A stretch of 64,000 nucleotides of DNA, taken from Phoronis australis. Lineage: Eukaryota > Phoronida > Phoronidae. This document shows, one piece after another, positions 33,129-45,840 of this stretch (within the stretch, counting starts at the first letter, position 1; every line of letters begins with the position of its first letter). The stretch is from NCBI GenBank assembly GCA_002633005.1, contig NMRA01000011.1, positions 693,370 through 757,369 of the forward strand. The letters run 5' to 3'. Under the pieces are notes generated by a model. That model saw only the letters and a list, made by a program, of their open reading frames with translations. It did not search any database and was not told the DNA's origin. The position numbers and the translations under genes are program-made.

Positions 33129-36100
33129 ATGGACACAGGTGAGTGTGCAGGTACGTCAGAGTTGGAGAAGATCAAAGCTTTTGAGGTAAGCATATCAACG
33201 CTTGAAAGTTCAGCGATTATTTCTGCACATAAACGGATAAGGAAGTACATACACTCCTCGAAAGAACACGAATCAGTCAGTTGAAAAATGCTTTATCTCA
33301 ATGCACCCAGCGGCAAAGCAAGACGACTACGGCTGAACTTCTGTCGCTTACCAAGTCCAACGACGAACTCAAAATAGATCTACGGCGCGTCAAAAGAATG
33401 AAGGACTACTACGAAAAACAGACCGCCTCTTCGCGACAGGAGAACGACATCCTTCAGCAACGCCTTGTTGTTTTGCAAACCAGGAATGGATTCGACCAGG
33501 AACGTGCTGCCGAGCGTGCTCAGTGGAAGGAGAAGGAGCATGCCCTTCACAAAAAAAGATCAAACACGTAAGCAACAAAATAAATTACCAATTGACAAAG
33601 GCTAACATTGACATTTGTTCCAAGAAAATTGCTGAAGTGCAGGGTAACATCAAATATTGGCAACTTGCCGCCACTCAGTACGAATACCAAATAAGCACTT
33701 TCATCAGAGACCGGCAATTCGCCACCTTCAAGGACGGACGCAACAGCGATGAGATCAGACTGCTGTACATGGAGCTCATGTCCATGCAAGTCAGCTCGCG
33801 CAATGTTGAAAGAATCATCAAGTGATATTACAATTGTTACATTTCGTTAGAACTTTTAGAAAGCAATTTTGAAATTATTAGTTCATGCATATATAAATGG
33901 AAACACCTGATTGAGCTACTTTTGTTATATGAACGATAATATAGCAGTACTCTCCTGTACTTGATGAAATTGACGTTTACTTTACGTTTATGACATACAC
34001 ACAAAATTTGTGTATAAATAACTATGCAATGATAATAAGTTGATTGTTTACTCTTACAGAACAGTACTGAGCAGGTTGACAGAGGAGACGTCCGTCAGAC
34101 TAGCTCGAGAGTCCTTCGCTCGCTACATGCTTCTTGAAGCGCTGCCCTGGGCTATTCAGCATCCCCAGATAGAGCTCCAGTCAGAGCAGCCTAATCTCAC
34201 CCTTGGTGTATATGGGACCTCTACGATTGGTCATCACTATGGCACTGGAGCCATATCGTTTTCGAACGGTCAGACGCTGATGCTAGGACTGCGTGACATG
34301 GGCTGCGGTGATGCTGAAGCTTACCTTGCGACCATCCAAGGCATGCTCACCGTGGTGTCTCGTGAAGCTGCTCTCACCGACTCGTTCCTTAAGAAGAGAG
34401 TGGCAAAGATGTACTACACCATGACTGACCAGGCCAGCACCTGCAAGAAACTGAACGGTTTGTTACACAAGTGGAGAGCTGAACTCATTCCTATGTTGTA
34501 TCGCATTGGGATGAGTTGAGTGATCCTGAGCAACAAAAACTACTATCTATGAACAATTTCTGGTGTTGCCTTCACTTGTAGGTTTGGCTGATCAAGCTTA
34601 TAAGACCTTGGCTTCCTGGGAGAACATCATGCATGGTGGTAGGACAACTGGGTTACCTTCACTCCCAGGGGGATACGCCAAACCTGGAGAACAACTCGTC
34701 TAGTGGGCGCCGTTTGCAAAGCTGTCCAGGACCATGGCTGTGAAAGATCTGGCAAGCCGGTACAGTTTAGGGAGTACATCCAGGAGGAAAGTTTGGTTGA
34801 TACGGTTCCTCTGAAGCCCTTCAAAGGTAACCGTTTCAACATTTTGTTTGAGAATGTGGCTGGAACTTTTTACCTTTTTGAAGACCTTAAAATCGTCTTC
34901 GAAAGGGTGGAAAGTGAAAACCGCGTCCTTGGGGCTGTGAATGCAGACTTAAATGTGGATTTTTTTTTCAGTTGTGGCACACAAGCTCTCGGGTTGATTT
35001 CCAAAATTGTCACTGAGCCCCTGTGGGGGAAGTTGGAGATGGCGAGCCATATGAGCGAAGTTACACCAGTGCTCCAGCAGTTGAATGAAAGGTTTCGGGC
35101 GTGGTCTTTGGATGTTTCGAGTCTGCTCCGCGGTGAATTTCCCTTCCCTGAGACAACCAAGAACGATTATCTTCTGACGGCCCTTCTACGAGATGCCGAA
35201 AGCGATGAGCAAACCAAGCAACTGCTGGAGTTAATGTTCACCAGCTTCCAGTTGATCAACCAGCGCCCTCTGAAGGACCACTTGGATGGAGGGAAATTTG
35301 CTACTTGGACGGACGAGATGCGGATGGAGACCACGTCTGTGCCGATCACCAACAAGGCCCTGAGCAGATGTTCGGTCAGCTAGATCCAATAATCTCGCTT
35401 AAGCCTTAGCTACAACCCTTGCTGTAGAAGCCATCGCCATGCAGAACAAGAATAAGCCGATTCACTGGATAGACAGTGAGTCTCCAGACATGAGAGGTTT
35501 ATATTGAGCATGCACGGTTTTCCGTGAGGCGTCAGAAGGAAGAGTTTAAGGTATAGTGTTAACTTCTGAAAAATAAAATGAAAAGTGTCTATTAATTGTT
35601 AACTTCTCAAACCTCCAAAATGCACTTAAACCACTTCATAAGTAGGATATCCAGTCTATTCGGATAATGTTAGTACATTCAAATGGAGTATTTAGAAATA
35701 ATGAATTTGGGGATATGAAGTTAAGCATAATCATAATCATAATCATGCATGGTTTAATAATTTTAGGAATATTTTGTAATTGGACATTAAGTGAAGCAGA
35801 CACAATAATTTTACAAGCTGTAATTGAGTGACTTAATTTAAATTGACATATTTTCAGACGCGAAAACCTGCAGCACGGCGTGAACGTCAACTCTGCCTTG
35901 CCTCAAAGCGACAGAAAGCTGCAGACAGGAAACTGGCAGACAGAGTTAGGAGAGAGAAGATGACGAATGAACTGCAGTAGGTCGGCAGCCTCATAACATC
36001 ACCCGAGTCTGATGATACTCATCTGCAGGGAGTTACTGATGCAAGGAAAGGTAAGGTTGTAGTGATAAATATTAAGTCCAGAAAGTTTGTGATACAAGAG

Positions 36101-36836
36101 AATGATGCAAATGGTATTTTGAATCTATTTGCCAGTGGTAAGAAGATGTCCCTTGATGTATTGGTATCCAATCCGAAATGTGCAATCCGTGAAGCTCTAG
36201 ATGAATTTGATGGCAGTGCAACATCTACTTATTTAGCTACCACAGATTCATCGGTAAATTCTGATATTACTGCCATAAAACTTCCAAATGCAGGAGATGG
36301 TTCTTAAGGAAAAAGAAAAGCTGTCGTCATCCAAACGCCACTGTCCCAAGCAACTTGATGTTCCGTGTGTGAACGAGCCCTCAGATCCCCTGAGGAAACG
36401 TGTTAACCATCTGTGTGTTGATAGTGACGGTGAGAAATGGTATCGTGGTGTCATCACTACTATGTCTGAAAGGCGATGTAAAACGATGTACACTATACGG
36501 TACGATTGTGATCCAGAATCAACGTACACATTTCCGCTGCTTGAAGATCTGAACAAGAGGGATCTAGAGCTCATTCCACTGGATCCTAAGTGGTTAGTGG
36601 GGAAGATAGTCGACCACCGGTTCAAAAGTGCAGAAGATGGTGAGGAGTACCGGTATACTGGGAAAGTCATCTCCTACGTCAACGACTAGGAAACTCACGC
36701 GATAGAATATGAGACTGAGGAGAGTGGGGAGAATGACGATGAGGATGAAGAGCTAGAAGTGTATGAGGAACTTCTCCTACAGGACTACACAAGTGGTGAT
36801 ATTAGAATTTTGTACCTTTCTGTCCATATTCTCTGA
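33129..36836 (+). pseudogene. Multi-exon gene of unknown function, copy 2 (less damaged)
   Basis: It has the same exon order as copy 1: 33129-33185, 33261-33821, 34060-35550, 35858 onward, and a last exon 36294-36836; AATAAA at 36861. Here the central domain is more complete. It includes the LTLGVYGTSTIGHHYGTGAI strand region missing from copy 1, and LLRGEFPFPETTKNDYLL, also deleted in copy 1. Its own defects are a 1-nt loss near 34496 (in PEL...IPMLYR), a homopolymer shift near 33555 and a weak donor (GTGATA) for the short intron. Both copies share a TAG inside the last exon (copy 2 at about 36687), which would remove the second Tudor-like unit. Shared defects suggest decay before the copies separated. 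Confidence 0.65.
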
Positions 36837-37257
36837 CAATAAGGGCCTTGTAAATGCGCTAATAAAGCAATGCTGGTTTTGTTTTTGAAGTTCAAATTTA
36901 GTTCAAGTCCAAACGTTTCTGTACACTGAGCATCACTGGACTCGACCCAAGGTAATTTCAATTCCATCAACAAATTCAGTATAGTTTTATTTTGTGAGTG
37001 AAAATGTGACCATTGTAAGAGTAAGAATGTGAATGTCTTTTTCATAAGGTAATTAAGTTATTTGTAAATTTGTTTGTTGTGAGCTGTGTCAAGGAGAATG
37101 TAAACTTTTAAGAAGTATAAATTGTTAATGTTTGTTATTGTTTATTAGAATTTTATTTTTTATTAACTTACATGTTATTTAATGCTGATTGTTTACAGCT
37201 CGCAACATGCAATTTGTCTTGAAGTTTAAAATAGTTTAAGATGCTCAAGTTTTCCAT

Positions 37258-37480
37258 ATGTACAGACCAACGCTGGACTCAAGTTAGAACAAATTTACAT
37301 TTCATAGGCAAATTCAGTGTTGTTTCATGTGAGTGAAAATCTGACTAAGAATGTGAATGTCTTTTTCATAAGGTAAATAAGGTGCTTGTAAATACGTGTG
37401 CTGTGAACTGTGTGAAGGAGAACGTCAAGTAGCATAGGTAGTTCATTGTTAATGTTTGTTATTGTCCATGGGAATTATAA
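37258..37480. repeat. Diverged third copy of the 3' flank of the unknown gene
   Basis: It shares gtgagtgaaaat-tga, AAGAATGTGAATGTCTTTTT, CATAAGGTAA, GTGAACTGTGT-AAGGAGAA and TGTTAATGTTTGTTATTGT with 36918-37190 and with 30230-30480. It is much more diverged than the other two, so it is an older tandem duplication. Confidence 0.65.
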
Positions 37481-38900
37481 CTTAAGTTCAATTTCAATAA
37501 TCTTAATTTATTTACAGCTAATCTATTGGTTAATTTGCTCATTATAAAACTAGTTTTCAGGTTTGTTTAATCAGTTTTCTAGCATAGGCACTATACTATT
37601 CATTCACAATTTAAGGTCATACCATGCTAATGAATGTTTATGTTACCGCATGTTTCCTCTTACGTCATATTCACATCTTTTGTTTTTAATCTTTTTAGTA
37701 ATTATAATTATCTCAGGCCCTAGATATCTATGTTCTATTCTGGGAGGGGGGTTGTTTATTTGGAAGGTGATTATTGTTTTTAAGATATCGTCGCTGAATA
37801 CCAAACTCAAAACTCATTTACAACAGACACAGAACTTTACAAGTAACAAGTGAAAGCCATTGACAAAAACTGTATTATTATACAATGATAATGCCAGAAA
37901 TATCAAAAACAATGAAAGATGGGAAAGCAGAACATTTGACTCAATATTCCGTCAACTGCACCTCTTAGATTGTATTTATAACGCGAAACTAACAGTTTTC
38001 CTCGTATTGTGTTCGCTGAAGTGGGTAACAGTCTCCTTCATTAAATAATTACATAGATACTTTTGGTACTGCTTTCATAGATAAATCAATGGGTGTAAGG
38101 ATAGATGAGTGTCGTACAAAAAAACAATTTTCTTTAAATCTTAAACGGTTTTTAAAATATGACGTAAAACTTGAAAAATTAAGGAATTGCGATGCACTTT
38201 TCCAATCTTTGCAAGTTTGAGGTTTTTTTAAAAGTTAAAATTCATTATTTTTAAATCTTTCTAATCCGCAGCTAATTGTAATAATTTGTTATGCTCCACA
38301 GGTGACAGCTAATATACACAACAAGTTTCATCAATGTGACTGATCTACTTCAAGAGATACTGGTCCTTGAAGATGGTACCAGAACGCAAAATTGCGTCGT
38401 CACAAATGTGAATTTTTGCCATTCTTTATAATAAAAATATAACATCTCATGGTACAATCTTTGTTTTCTGTTGTTCACCTACATGAGAAGTACTTCCTAT
38501 ATAGTTTTAAGGTAATAATTACTTTTACTTTCTCTAATACAGGTGCTCAAACATGCTATTTTTGGGTCTCGAAATTTTCGAGGCTCATTTGCTGAATAAA
38601 GGGCCTTTTTTGAGGGTGGAAACTCAAAATATCTCGAAAAAGAGATAAGCAAATGGCAGGTGAAAAGCAATCATTTTAGAGTACCTTTGACTGATTCTGA
38701 TTAAATTCGTATTGTGGTTTGCTCACCCTACTGACGGTGTATGAGAAGCAACACCTCGGCATTGGTATTTATTCTGTAAACCAAGTCTGCCTGAGTGACA
38801 CAGTGCTCACAACTCGCTTAAGTTATACCACCGAGGTTGTGAAATTTGAGTCTAATACTGGAATAAAACTTACTAAGAGATTGTTTATGTTCATCTAGTT
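37481..38900. other. AT-rich stretch without recognised features
   Basis: Only short frames occur (for example 37563-37853), with no domain or splice support. Confidence 0.4.
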
Positions 38901-39039
38901 TAAACACACCGGTTGGCCTCGTCCTTGGTTGAACCATGCCATGGAGAACTGCATGTTAGATACATGTACGTTCAGCGGACTACAATGTTAATGGAGACTG
39001 CATGCGAGAAATTATCCCAGCGTGCAGATTTCAATCACT

Positions 39040-41275
39040 ATGCTTTACTATTGTTGTGTGCCGGGATGCAAATCATCGGCATGCGGCCACAAGTTTCCAA
39101 AAGATACCAGATTACAAGAAGCATGGAGAGTTGCAGTCAAAAGAGTACACGAAGGCACGAAAAGTCTTTGGATGCCAAAGCCCCATGACCGCGCGTTTGC
39201 TCCAAATATTTCCAGGAGAGCGACTACATAAAGACGTTACTTGGTAAGGTTTTAGAAATTAGTTTTCAGTAACATCATCTATATCGTCCAAGAATATCAT
39301 CGCTACCAGTTTATATCACTAAATGATTGGTTTTGTTCAGTGGAACCAACTGGATTCTTTTCAAAATCTTATCGGGGGCTCAGATGGTAGGTAAGTGCCT
39401 CCTGCATTAGTTCGTATTTGTCTCCCAATACCACAACAGAAAAGGTAACGGGAAGAATCCAAGGGCCAGTTTTTCACAACAGTTACTCTACAAGAAGATG
39501 CAATTTCCAACAAGATTCTAGATGGGTGAGTATATAATATCCCCGACTCTCCAAAAAAACAAGTAACCCCCCTAGCATTAGCTGATTAATTACCAAATTA
39601 ACGTCAGTGAGGTTTTCGATACCTTCCTAACGTCGTTGACATTGTATTGGAATTAATACGGACCCCTTGAATGAATTTATTTGTAGGAATGGACACATAC
39701 TTTAAAAGGTGTCATTAAAACTGCACATTCTGAATCCACTTCACCCTGTTCATTATATTTTGATTAATTTAAATTTATTTATACCATATATCTATAAGGC
39801 TTGTGCATAAAGATTGGTAAAGGCTTTTTTGTCATCAAAGAGGTTGCTTTTATTTTGGGAGACTAGAGGCTTTTGATTAGTTTCTACCCGTGAACATGAA
39901 GAAAAATGTCAGTAATAAAATAATCATGAGTGTAGCAAACGTTTATTGTGATACAAAAGCACTGAATTGTTACCTGTGTTTTATTTTGGTAATATTTCTC
40001 CATAAATCCAATTACAGGTGAGAGAAACCGACTTAAACCAGATACAGTCCCATCTATTTTTCCTTTTCATAAAGCCAAATCTCCTTCAGCAATATCCCGA
40101 GATAACCCTATGGCAAAGCGAAGCCTTATGTCTGAGTGCGCCTTCGGACATCCCTGATTGTGGACAAGAGGTAGAAGCGAGTACTCATGACTGATTAATG
40201 CAAAATTGGGATTGCATGTACTTTTTTAGTGCCATACATACACTAAGGGGAATTCAACGAAAAGACAACATGATTACAATTATTACACTTCAATCTGAAT
40301 AAATAATTTTTGCAATATCATTAAAAAATCAATTCATAAATTTTGTTCAACTCATATCTTCAACAGTGCCTAACATATCTTCTAGGTGATAACAGCCACT
40401 TCTAGTATTGAGAGAGTGACTGGTGAAGATGAGGACACTGGTCCACCAATGGACGAAGGTGTTCAGAGTGAAATCATCGCAACTTCTACCATTAAACAAA
40501 GTATTATGCTTCACACAAATGACCCAAAATCCGTAAAGTACTTGACCGGTTTTAATCACTTTCGCCATTTTATGCTTTTTTCAACTGCCTGGGTGAAGCA
40601 GCCCACAACTTAAATGTGACATGGAGCAGTCTGTCACAGGAAGACCAGTGTTTCCTAACGCTGATAAAGTTGCGTCAGGCATTTGATGATTTTTATCTTC
40701 CGTTGTTGTTTAAAGTTTCTGTGTCAGCTGTTTCAGAAAAAGTGAACACTTGGATAAATTTTATGTATTTCCAATTGAGTAATTGAATATTTGCCAGATA
40801 AGCGCATCGTTCAAAATTCCATGACAAAAAGTTTCAAGAAGCAATATCCAACAAGAGTGATTCTAGATGCCATTGAGATACCAATAAATGGATGACCAGA
40901 GCGTCCCATTGTCTAGGTATAAAAACAAGAGCACGTTGAAAACCATCATAGGATGTAGCCCAAGAGGACTACTTACATTTGTCAGTGACTCCTATGGGGG
41001 AAGTGCAAGCGACCGTCAGATAATAGAGCGTTCAGATTTATGTTCAAAAGAATAAGTTGAAAGTGGCGACTGTATTATGGCAAACAGAGGTTTAATGATT
41101 CAAGATATAATGGTCAACAAGGAAGTATTGGTCAACACACCATCAATGCTTAAAGGAAGAAGCCAACTGGGTGCCATCACTGTCACCAAGGACCCACGAA
41201 TTACCTCAGAAGCTGGTTCGTGTTGAGCGAGTCAATGGGTTAGGCAATACATTCAAAATTAATTTCTTTAGTTAC
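39040..41275 (+). pseudogene. THAP / DDE-type transposase pseudogene (ISL2EU/IS4EU-like)
   Basis: Exon 39040-39243 encodes a THAP zinc finger: CCVPGCK, HKFPKD, W (in LQEAWRVA), LWMPKPHDR, then after a 2-nt insertion the C-x2-H motif appears as CSKY (His changed to Tyr), and donor G|GTAAGG. An exon from about 40018 carries LKPDTVPSIFPF, the AVPxxF box of THAP domains. From 40386 onward the frames resemble a transposase of the DDE_4 type: VKYLTGFNHF, a helix-turn-helix region, VILDAIEIPI (first Asp), NKSTLKTIIGCSPRG, SDSYGGSASDRQI, IMANRGL (the usual second Asp, in ADRG, is Asn), and RVERVNGL (Glu) in another frame. Catalytic Asp loss and frameshifts make it inactive. THAP plus DDE_4 is the known layout of ISL2EU/IS4EU transposases. 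Confidence 0.75.
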
Positions 41276-42230
41276 AATGCACACCCAGATCGTTACACTG
41301 CCTTTACTCTGGCAAATGAACTCTGGTGACACGCACGTCTTCGCTCACTCACACACACGCAGACGAACTTCAAAACAAACGTCACGTGACAACAACATGT
41401 GTGTTCGTCCAGGAATTCTCTCGTGTTGCGGGGAACGATCTAGCGCAGATTTGTTGTGAAGTTAATCCCGACTCCACAAAAACTTAAAAATCTTGGGGAC
41501 GCTATTTGGAAAACTTAAGGAGGACTTCAGGTAATTTGTTGAGTCGAAACTATATTTTTATTCAAGGATTCAAGTTACCCTATCGACGATCGCGTGGTAG
41601 CGACGCATAAGTCGGCGAGTTTTCGCCCTGGTATTTCAGAACAATTTTCTGAAAAATGATCGTAATATAACAAAGAAGTTTGATAGCATGAACCACAATT
41701 TTGTAGCAAGTCCGTCATAGGTTACAGATGCGTCAAAGAGCGTAAATTTGATGAATCCTAGCTTAAGATTTTCACCCGTTCGGAGACGCTTTAAGCCATA
41801 ATATGCGCCCCCCATTTTGAAACGAATTTTTCTAAGCGCCCTGGGGGCTTATTATGAAATTGTTAACTTGACCTCACGAGAGAAAGCGACTTACACTGTA
41901 GTAGACGTTTCCCGATGATACTTTCGCCAGGAACTGTTTAAAAGATATTTTGACGAGGTTTCGCGATTCATGCCTCTTTAAGAATATTGCTTTCCACTTT
42001 TTTAGCAATAAACAGTACCATTGTTTTTAACAATGTAGTTCATTTGAATAGATGTTCCTTATTCAGATTGCCCAATCTTCAATGGTAACACCTGTACATT
42101 TGGTTCCTACAGTATGTACCACCAGAATCACATTTTAATTCAAACTACTGCGAATAACAATGGTGTTCTATTCAGACCCCTATTCAATACACTTGTTTTC
42201 GGCCTTTTGTTGTTTGTCTGGAATCACGCG
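41276..42230. other. Unassigned sequence between mobile elements
   Basis: One 60-codon frame (41277-41459) without domain support. The rest is AT-rich with no recognised feature. Confidence 0.4.
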
Positions 42231-42234
42231 GTAA

Positions 42235-42390
42235 TGCAATATGGCACGAAAAGGCAGATTCATAAATCATTTGACGGGCTTACATGTGCGTGATTGAACT
42301 CGCGTTTCCTTATTTTACTAAGGCTTTGCCAGGACTATCTGGTTAGCCCAATACGTCTAAAATAACAAAATTCCGTTGACGTTGGGCTTT
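42235..42390. repeat. Dispersed repeat shared with 55728-55883
   Basis: The two are about 85-90% alike over 150 bp: GGCACGAAAAGGCAG, ATCATTTGAC-GGCTTACAT, TTTTACTAA-GCTTTGC-AGGACTATCTGGTTAGCC, AACAAAATTCCGTTGA-GTT. The second copy lies inside the inverted-repeat element at 53699-57119, so this may be an internal fragment of that family. Confidence 0.65.
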
Positions 42391-42464
42391 AAATACACTG
42401 ATTATTATTTATTCCTGAGTGTTGTGCTACTGCTGTAATAGCATATTTTTATCATGCTAGCTAC

Positions 42465-42600
42465 AAGGGCAGATCCAGGATTTTTAGTTAGGGGGAACCA
42501 GGGCAGAGTATTAGCCAGGAATTTTCCCGTCAAACATTCGCACCTCCGAATTGCCACATGGAATCTGGGACTTTTTGGGGGGGGCATGCCACTGAGTTAT
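42465..42600. repeat. GGCGGATC-type element, related copy
   Basis: GCAGATCCAGGATTTTTAGT, then AATTTTCCCGTCAAACATTCGCACC and CACATGGAATCTGGGA with a G-run. The copy at 47075-47228 contains the same ordered phrases. Confidence 0.6.
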
Positions 42601-42901
42601 AGAGACATGGTTTACTTACACGTGGAGCTGTTTCTAATATAAGTTTACACAAAACTTACTTCTGACAATACGGTGGCCTGCATTTTGTCGGGATTTGGAT
42701 CAGCGACTTTGCTAAACTCACATCCGTGATTGAATACATTGAACGCTCGTAGAAACGTTAAAGGAGAATGCCACCCGATTTAATTAGTCTTTTTTACCGT
42801 CTTAATCGGTTTATATCCACATCGCCTCTTATACGGTCGACCTCACCTTGCCGAGAGGTGAGAAGCGACGCAGCGACGTCAGTGGTTCGTCTGCAGAGTG
42901 A

Positions 42902-43131
42902 ATGCCGCTATATTGCGGTGTAGGACTATCGGTTCCCGCTTGTCCGAACTATGAAGCTGCGAAGAAAGCGGGTATATCGTTTTTTTCGACTTCTTCGAGA
43001 GTCTGAAATGTTTAGGAAGTGGCTTGGGGTAGTGAAGAATGAAAGGTATGCTGTTAGTAGCAAGTATGAGGCCGTGAAACATCTCCGTGTCTGTGGCCGG
43101 CATTTCGTCAGTCGACAGTGATTTCTCTGAC
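42902..43131 (+). pseudogene. THAP-domain fragment
   Basis: ATG 42902 opens MPLYCGVG...VPACPNYEAAKKAGISFF. After a 1-nt shift in a T-run the frame continues FFRLLRESEMFRKWLGVVKN and, further on, LRVCGRHFVSRQ, then a stop. Cys...Cys, the FRKW Trp and VCGRHF (C-x2-H) are the THAP C2CH pattern, with an odd eight-residue spacing between the first two Cys. It has no recognised transposase domain beside it. Confidence 0.55.
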
Positions 43132-43344
43132 GAATTCCGGCTTACCAAAGACCTATACATACGTTCCGTTGCCTATGCATGTTCACGGCACCTCTCTAGT
43201 ATTTCTTGATCAGTGTATTCCGGTTCGAACTGATAGCCTGTGAAACCTAACGATCCGACCCGTGAAGTCTTCGTCGGATGAGCTCTTGACTAAGTCGGGA
43301 TTGGCGGAAGGCGAGTTGCCATGTAGACGTTTATTATTCTGCCT

Positions 43345-45838
43345 TCTCTTTCAAAATGAACTAGAAAGATTATTGTCAGGGCGTGCTTATTGCTGGAATT
43401 GCTTTGGAAAGTTATTGACAACAACCCGTTTACAAATATGAAAAATAATTCTATAAAACTATAGGAGAAATACATGTTGATAATTTGATGACCTTTGCAC
43501 TAATTGACCCTTGCCAATGCATTACGAGCCCAGATTAGGGAAGGAATGTAAACTCGATGAAAAGTGTGGTTAGTGCTAAGAATCAGAGATGTATTACTTT
43601 AAGCACTGAATGAATTGGTCAATATTTGAGAAGAAAAATGCACCTAATGACCCCATGTTTGCACCAAATGACCTGGGACTTTATAATTGAAACTTAATTG
43701 CATTTATTAAACAGATATGCAATTTTGAAGTCTCTAGTTCAAAAATTTAGTTTGCACTCTATGACCTTTAACCTATTTTTTCTGATTGGGTGGGCCTATT
43801 GGTTAGTAAAGTAGGGTGTTCGATTGGCATGTTGATTTACACCAGTGTGCTGAAATTGAAAGTAATTCCTTGAAAATTTAGGAGATATAACATTTTGGAC
43901 GTTAGCTGACCTCTGCACTAATTGACCCTATCCCGTGCATTATAAGCGTCTTTAGAATTATTGCAAAGCCCGTGAAAATTTTATATAAAGCTGAGAACAT
44001 TTGTTGTCTAACGGTTGAAACATCATATTTGGTGAATAAAAAGGGCAAATTTTCAGAAGAAAAATGGACCTAATGTCCCCATGGTTACACTAAATGACCT
44101 GAAACTTTGAATTTCAAATTGAATTCGACGTACCAATCAGACTTCTGAATTTGAAGTGTGTAGCTCAAAATTTTAGTTTGCGCCTAATGACCTTTGACCT
44201 GTTTTATCTGATTGGGTGATTCGATTACTTAGAAAAGTATTTTTTTAAATTGCCTTATTGACTTAAACCTGTGCACTGAATTTGAAAAGAATAGCTTTAA
44301 AAATGAAGAAAAAGCATTTTGAAAATTACATGACCTTTGCACCAAATGACCTCTTCTGGTACATTATGGAATATGATTATATAATGAATCAAAATTCATG
44401 TACTGCATAAAATCATATTTTAAATTTGAAGAACATACCTTTAACCTTTTTGGAGGAGTGTCAAAGTTGGTCGGAAGAATAAGAACTAGAAAGATTATAG
44501 TCACAGCGTGACAATAATGGGCTCTGAGCGTGCGTATTAAAGGAATTCTTATGGGAAGTTACTGACAGCAACCTGTTTACCAATATGAAAAAGCATTCTT
44601 TAAAATTGTAGGAGAAATTATATGTTAATATTTCGATGACCTTTCCTCTAATTGACCTCTTTCAGTGCATTAGGAGCCCCGATGAAGGAATACTTGTAAA
44701 CTCGATTAAAAGTGTGGTTAATGCCAAGAATCACAAATATTTACTTTAAGCACTTCAGAATACAACATGAATGAATTGGTCAAACTTTGCGAAGAAAAAT
44801 TCTCCTAATGATCCCATGGGTACACCAAAGGACCTGATAATTTAGAATTCAAACTCAATCGCATTTACTAAACAGATATGTAATTTTGAAGTCTATAGCT
44901 CAATATTTAAATTTGCACTCAATAACCTTCGACCTATTTTTCTGATTGGTTAGGCCTATTGCGTAGTAAAGTAAGGCGTTCGATCAGCATGTTGACTTAC
45001 ACCAGAAAGCTGAACTTGAAAAGAATTCGTTGAAAAATATAGGATATAACATTTTGAACGTTAGATGACCTTTGCACTAACTGACCCTATCCGGAGCATT
45101 ATAAGCGTGTTTAGGAGAATTATTTCATTCAAAGCCCGTGAAAATTGTGTTTAATGCTGAGAATCACAATTGTCTAACGGCTGATACATCAGAATACTTG
45201 GTGAATGAAAAGGGCAAATTTCTTTAACAAAAATGCATCTAATGACCCAAGGTTGCATTAAATGACCTGAAACTTTGTATTTCGAATTACATTAGACGTA
45301 CCACTCAGACTTGTGAATTTGAAGTGTCTAGCTCAAAATTCTAGTTTGCATTCAATGACCTTTGACCTATTTTCTCTAATTGGACGACCCTATTGCTTAG
45401 TAAAGTAGGGTATTTTATTGGCATGTAGCTTTACACCAATGTGCTGGAATTGAAGAGAATTCCTTGAAAAATGTAGGAGAAATAACCTTTTCAAAAGTAG
45501 ATGACCTTTGCACTAGTTGACCCTATCCAGTGCATTACAAGCCCTTTTAGTAGAACTATTGCAAAGTCCGTGAAAAGAATATTTAATGCTGAGAATCACA
45601 TTTGTTTAACGGCTGACACATCAGAATACTTGGTGGATGAAAAGGACAAATTTTCAGAAGAAAAATGCACCTAATGACCCCATGCTTGCACTAAAGGACC
45701 TGAAACTTTGTATTTGGAATTGAATTAGATTACCAATCAGACTTGTGAATTTCAAGTGACTAGCTCAAAATTTTAGTTTGCACCTAATGACCTTTGACCT
45801 GTTTTATCTGATTGGTTAGGCCTATTGCGAAGTAAAGT
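43345..45838. repeat. Satellite, 430-bp units in a higher-order pattern, each with a DR1-like motif
   Basis: A recurring block (cta-atgaccc-atg, ttgaag-gtctagctc, TGACCTTTGACCT, ...) is found at anchor positions 43762, 44188, 44923, 45356 and 45788, with intervals 426, 735, 433 and 432. The 735-bp interval contains sequence matching 43345-43500 (44475-44645), so the array has a higher-order unit of about 1.13 kb. TGACCTTTGACCT is perfect at 44188, 45356 and 45788 and degenerate at 43762 and 44923. No coding content. Confidence 0.7.
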
Positions 45839-45840
45839 AG

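Larger units (their letters stand above)
30582..37249. repeat. Tandem duplication IV, copy 2 (6.7 kb)
   Basis: This copy starts at the base after the lone N. It is colinear with copy 1, apart from lacking the 22130-25700 segment, and differs by scattered substitutions and by small indels in both directions. It ends at the same TTAAGATGCTCAAG phrase as copy 1. Confidence 0.88.

Noticed and set aside
43480-45830. CRISPR array
   Set aside because: Units are about 430 bp and diverged, in an animal genome; a satellite explains them.
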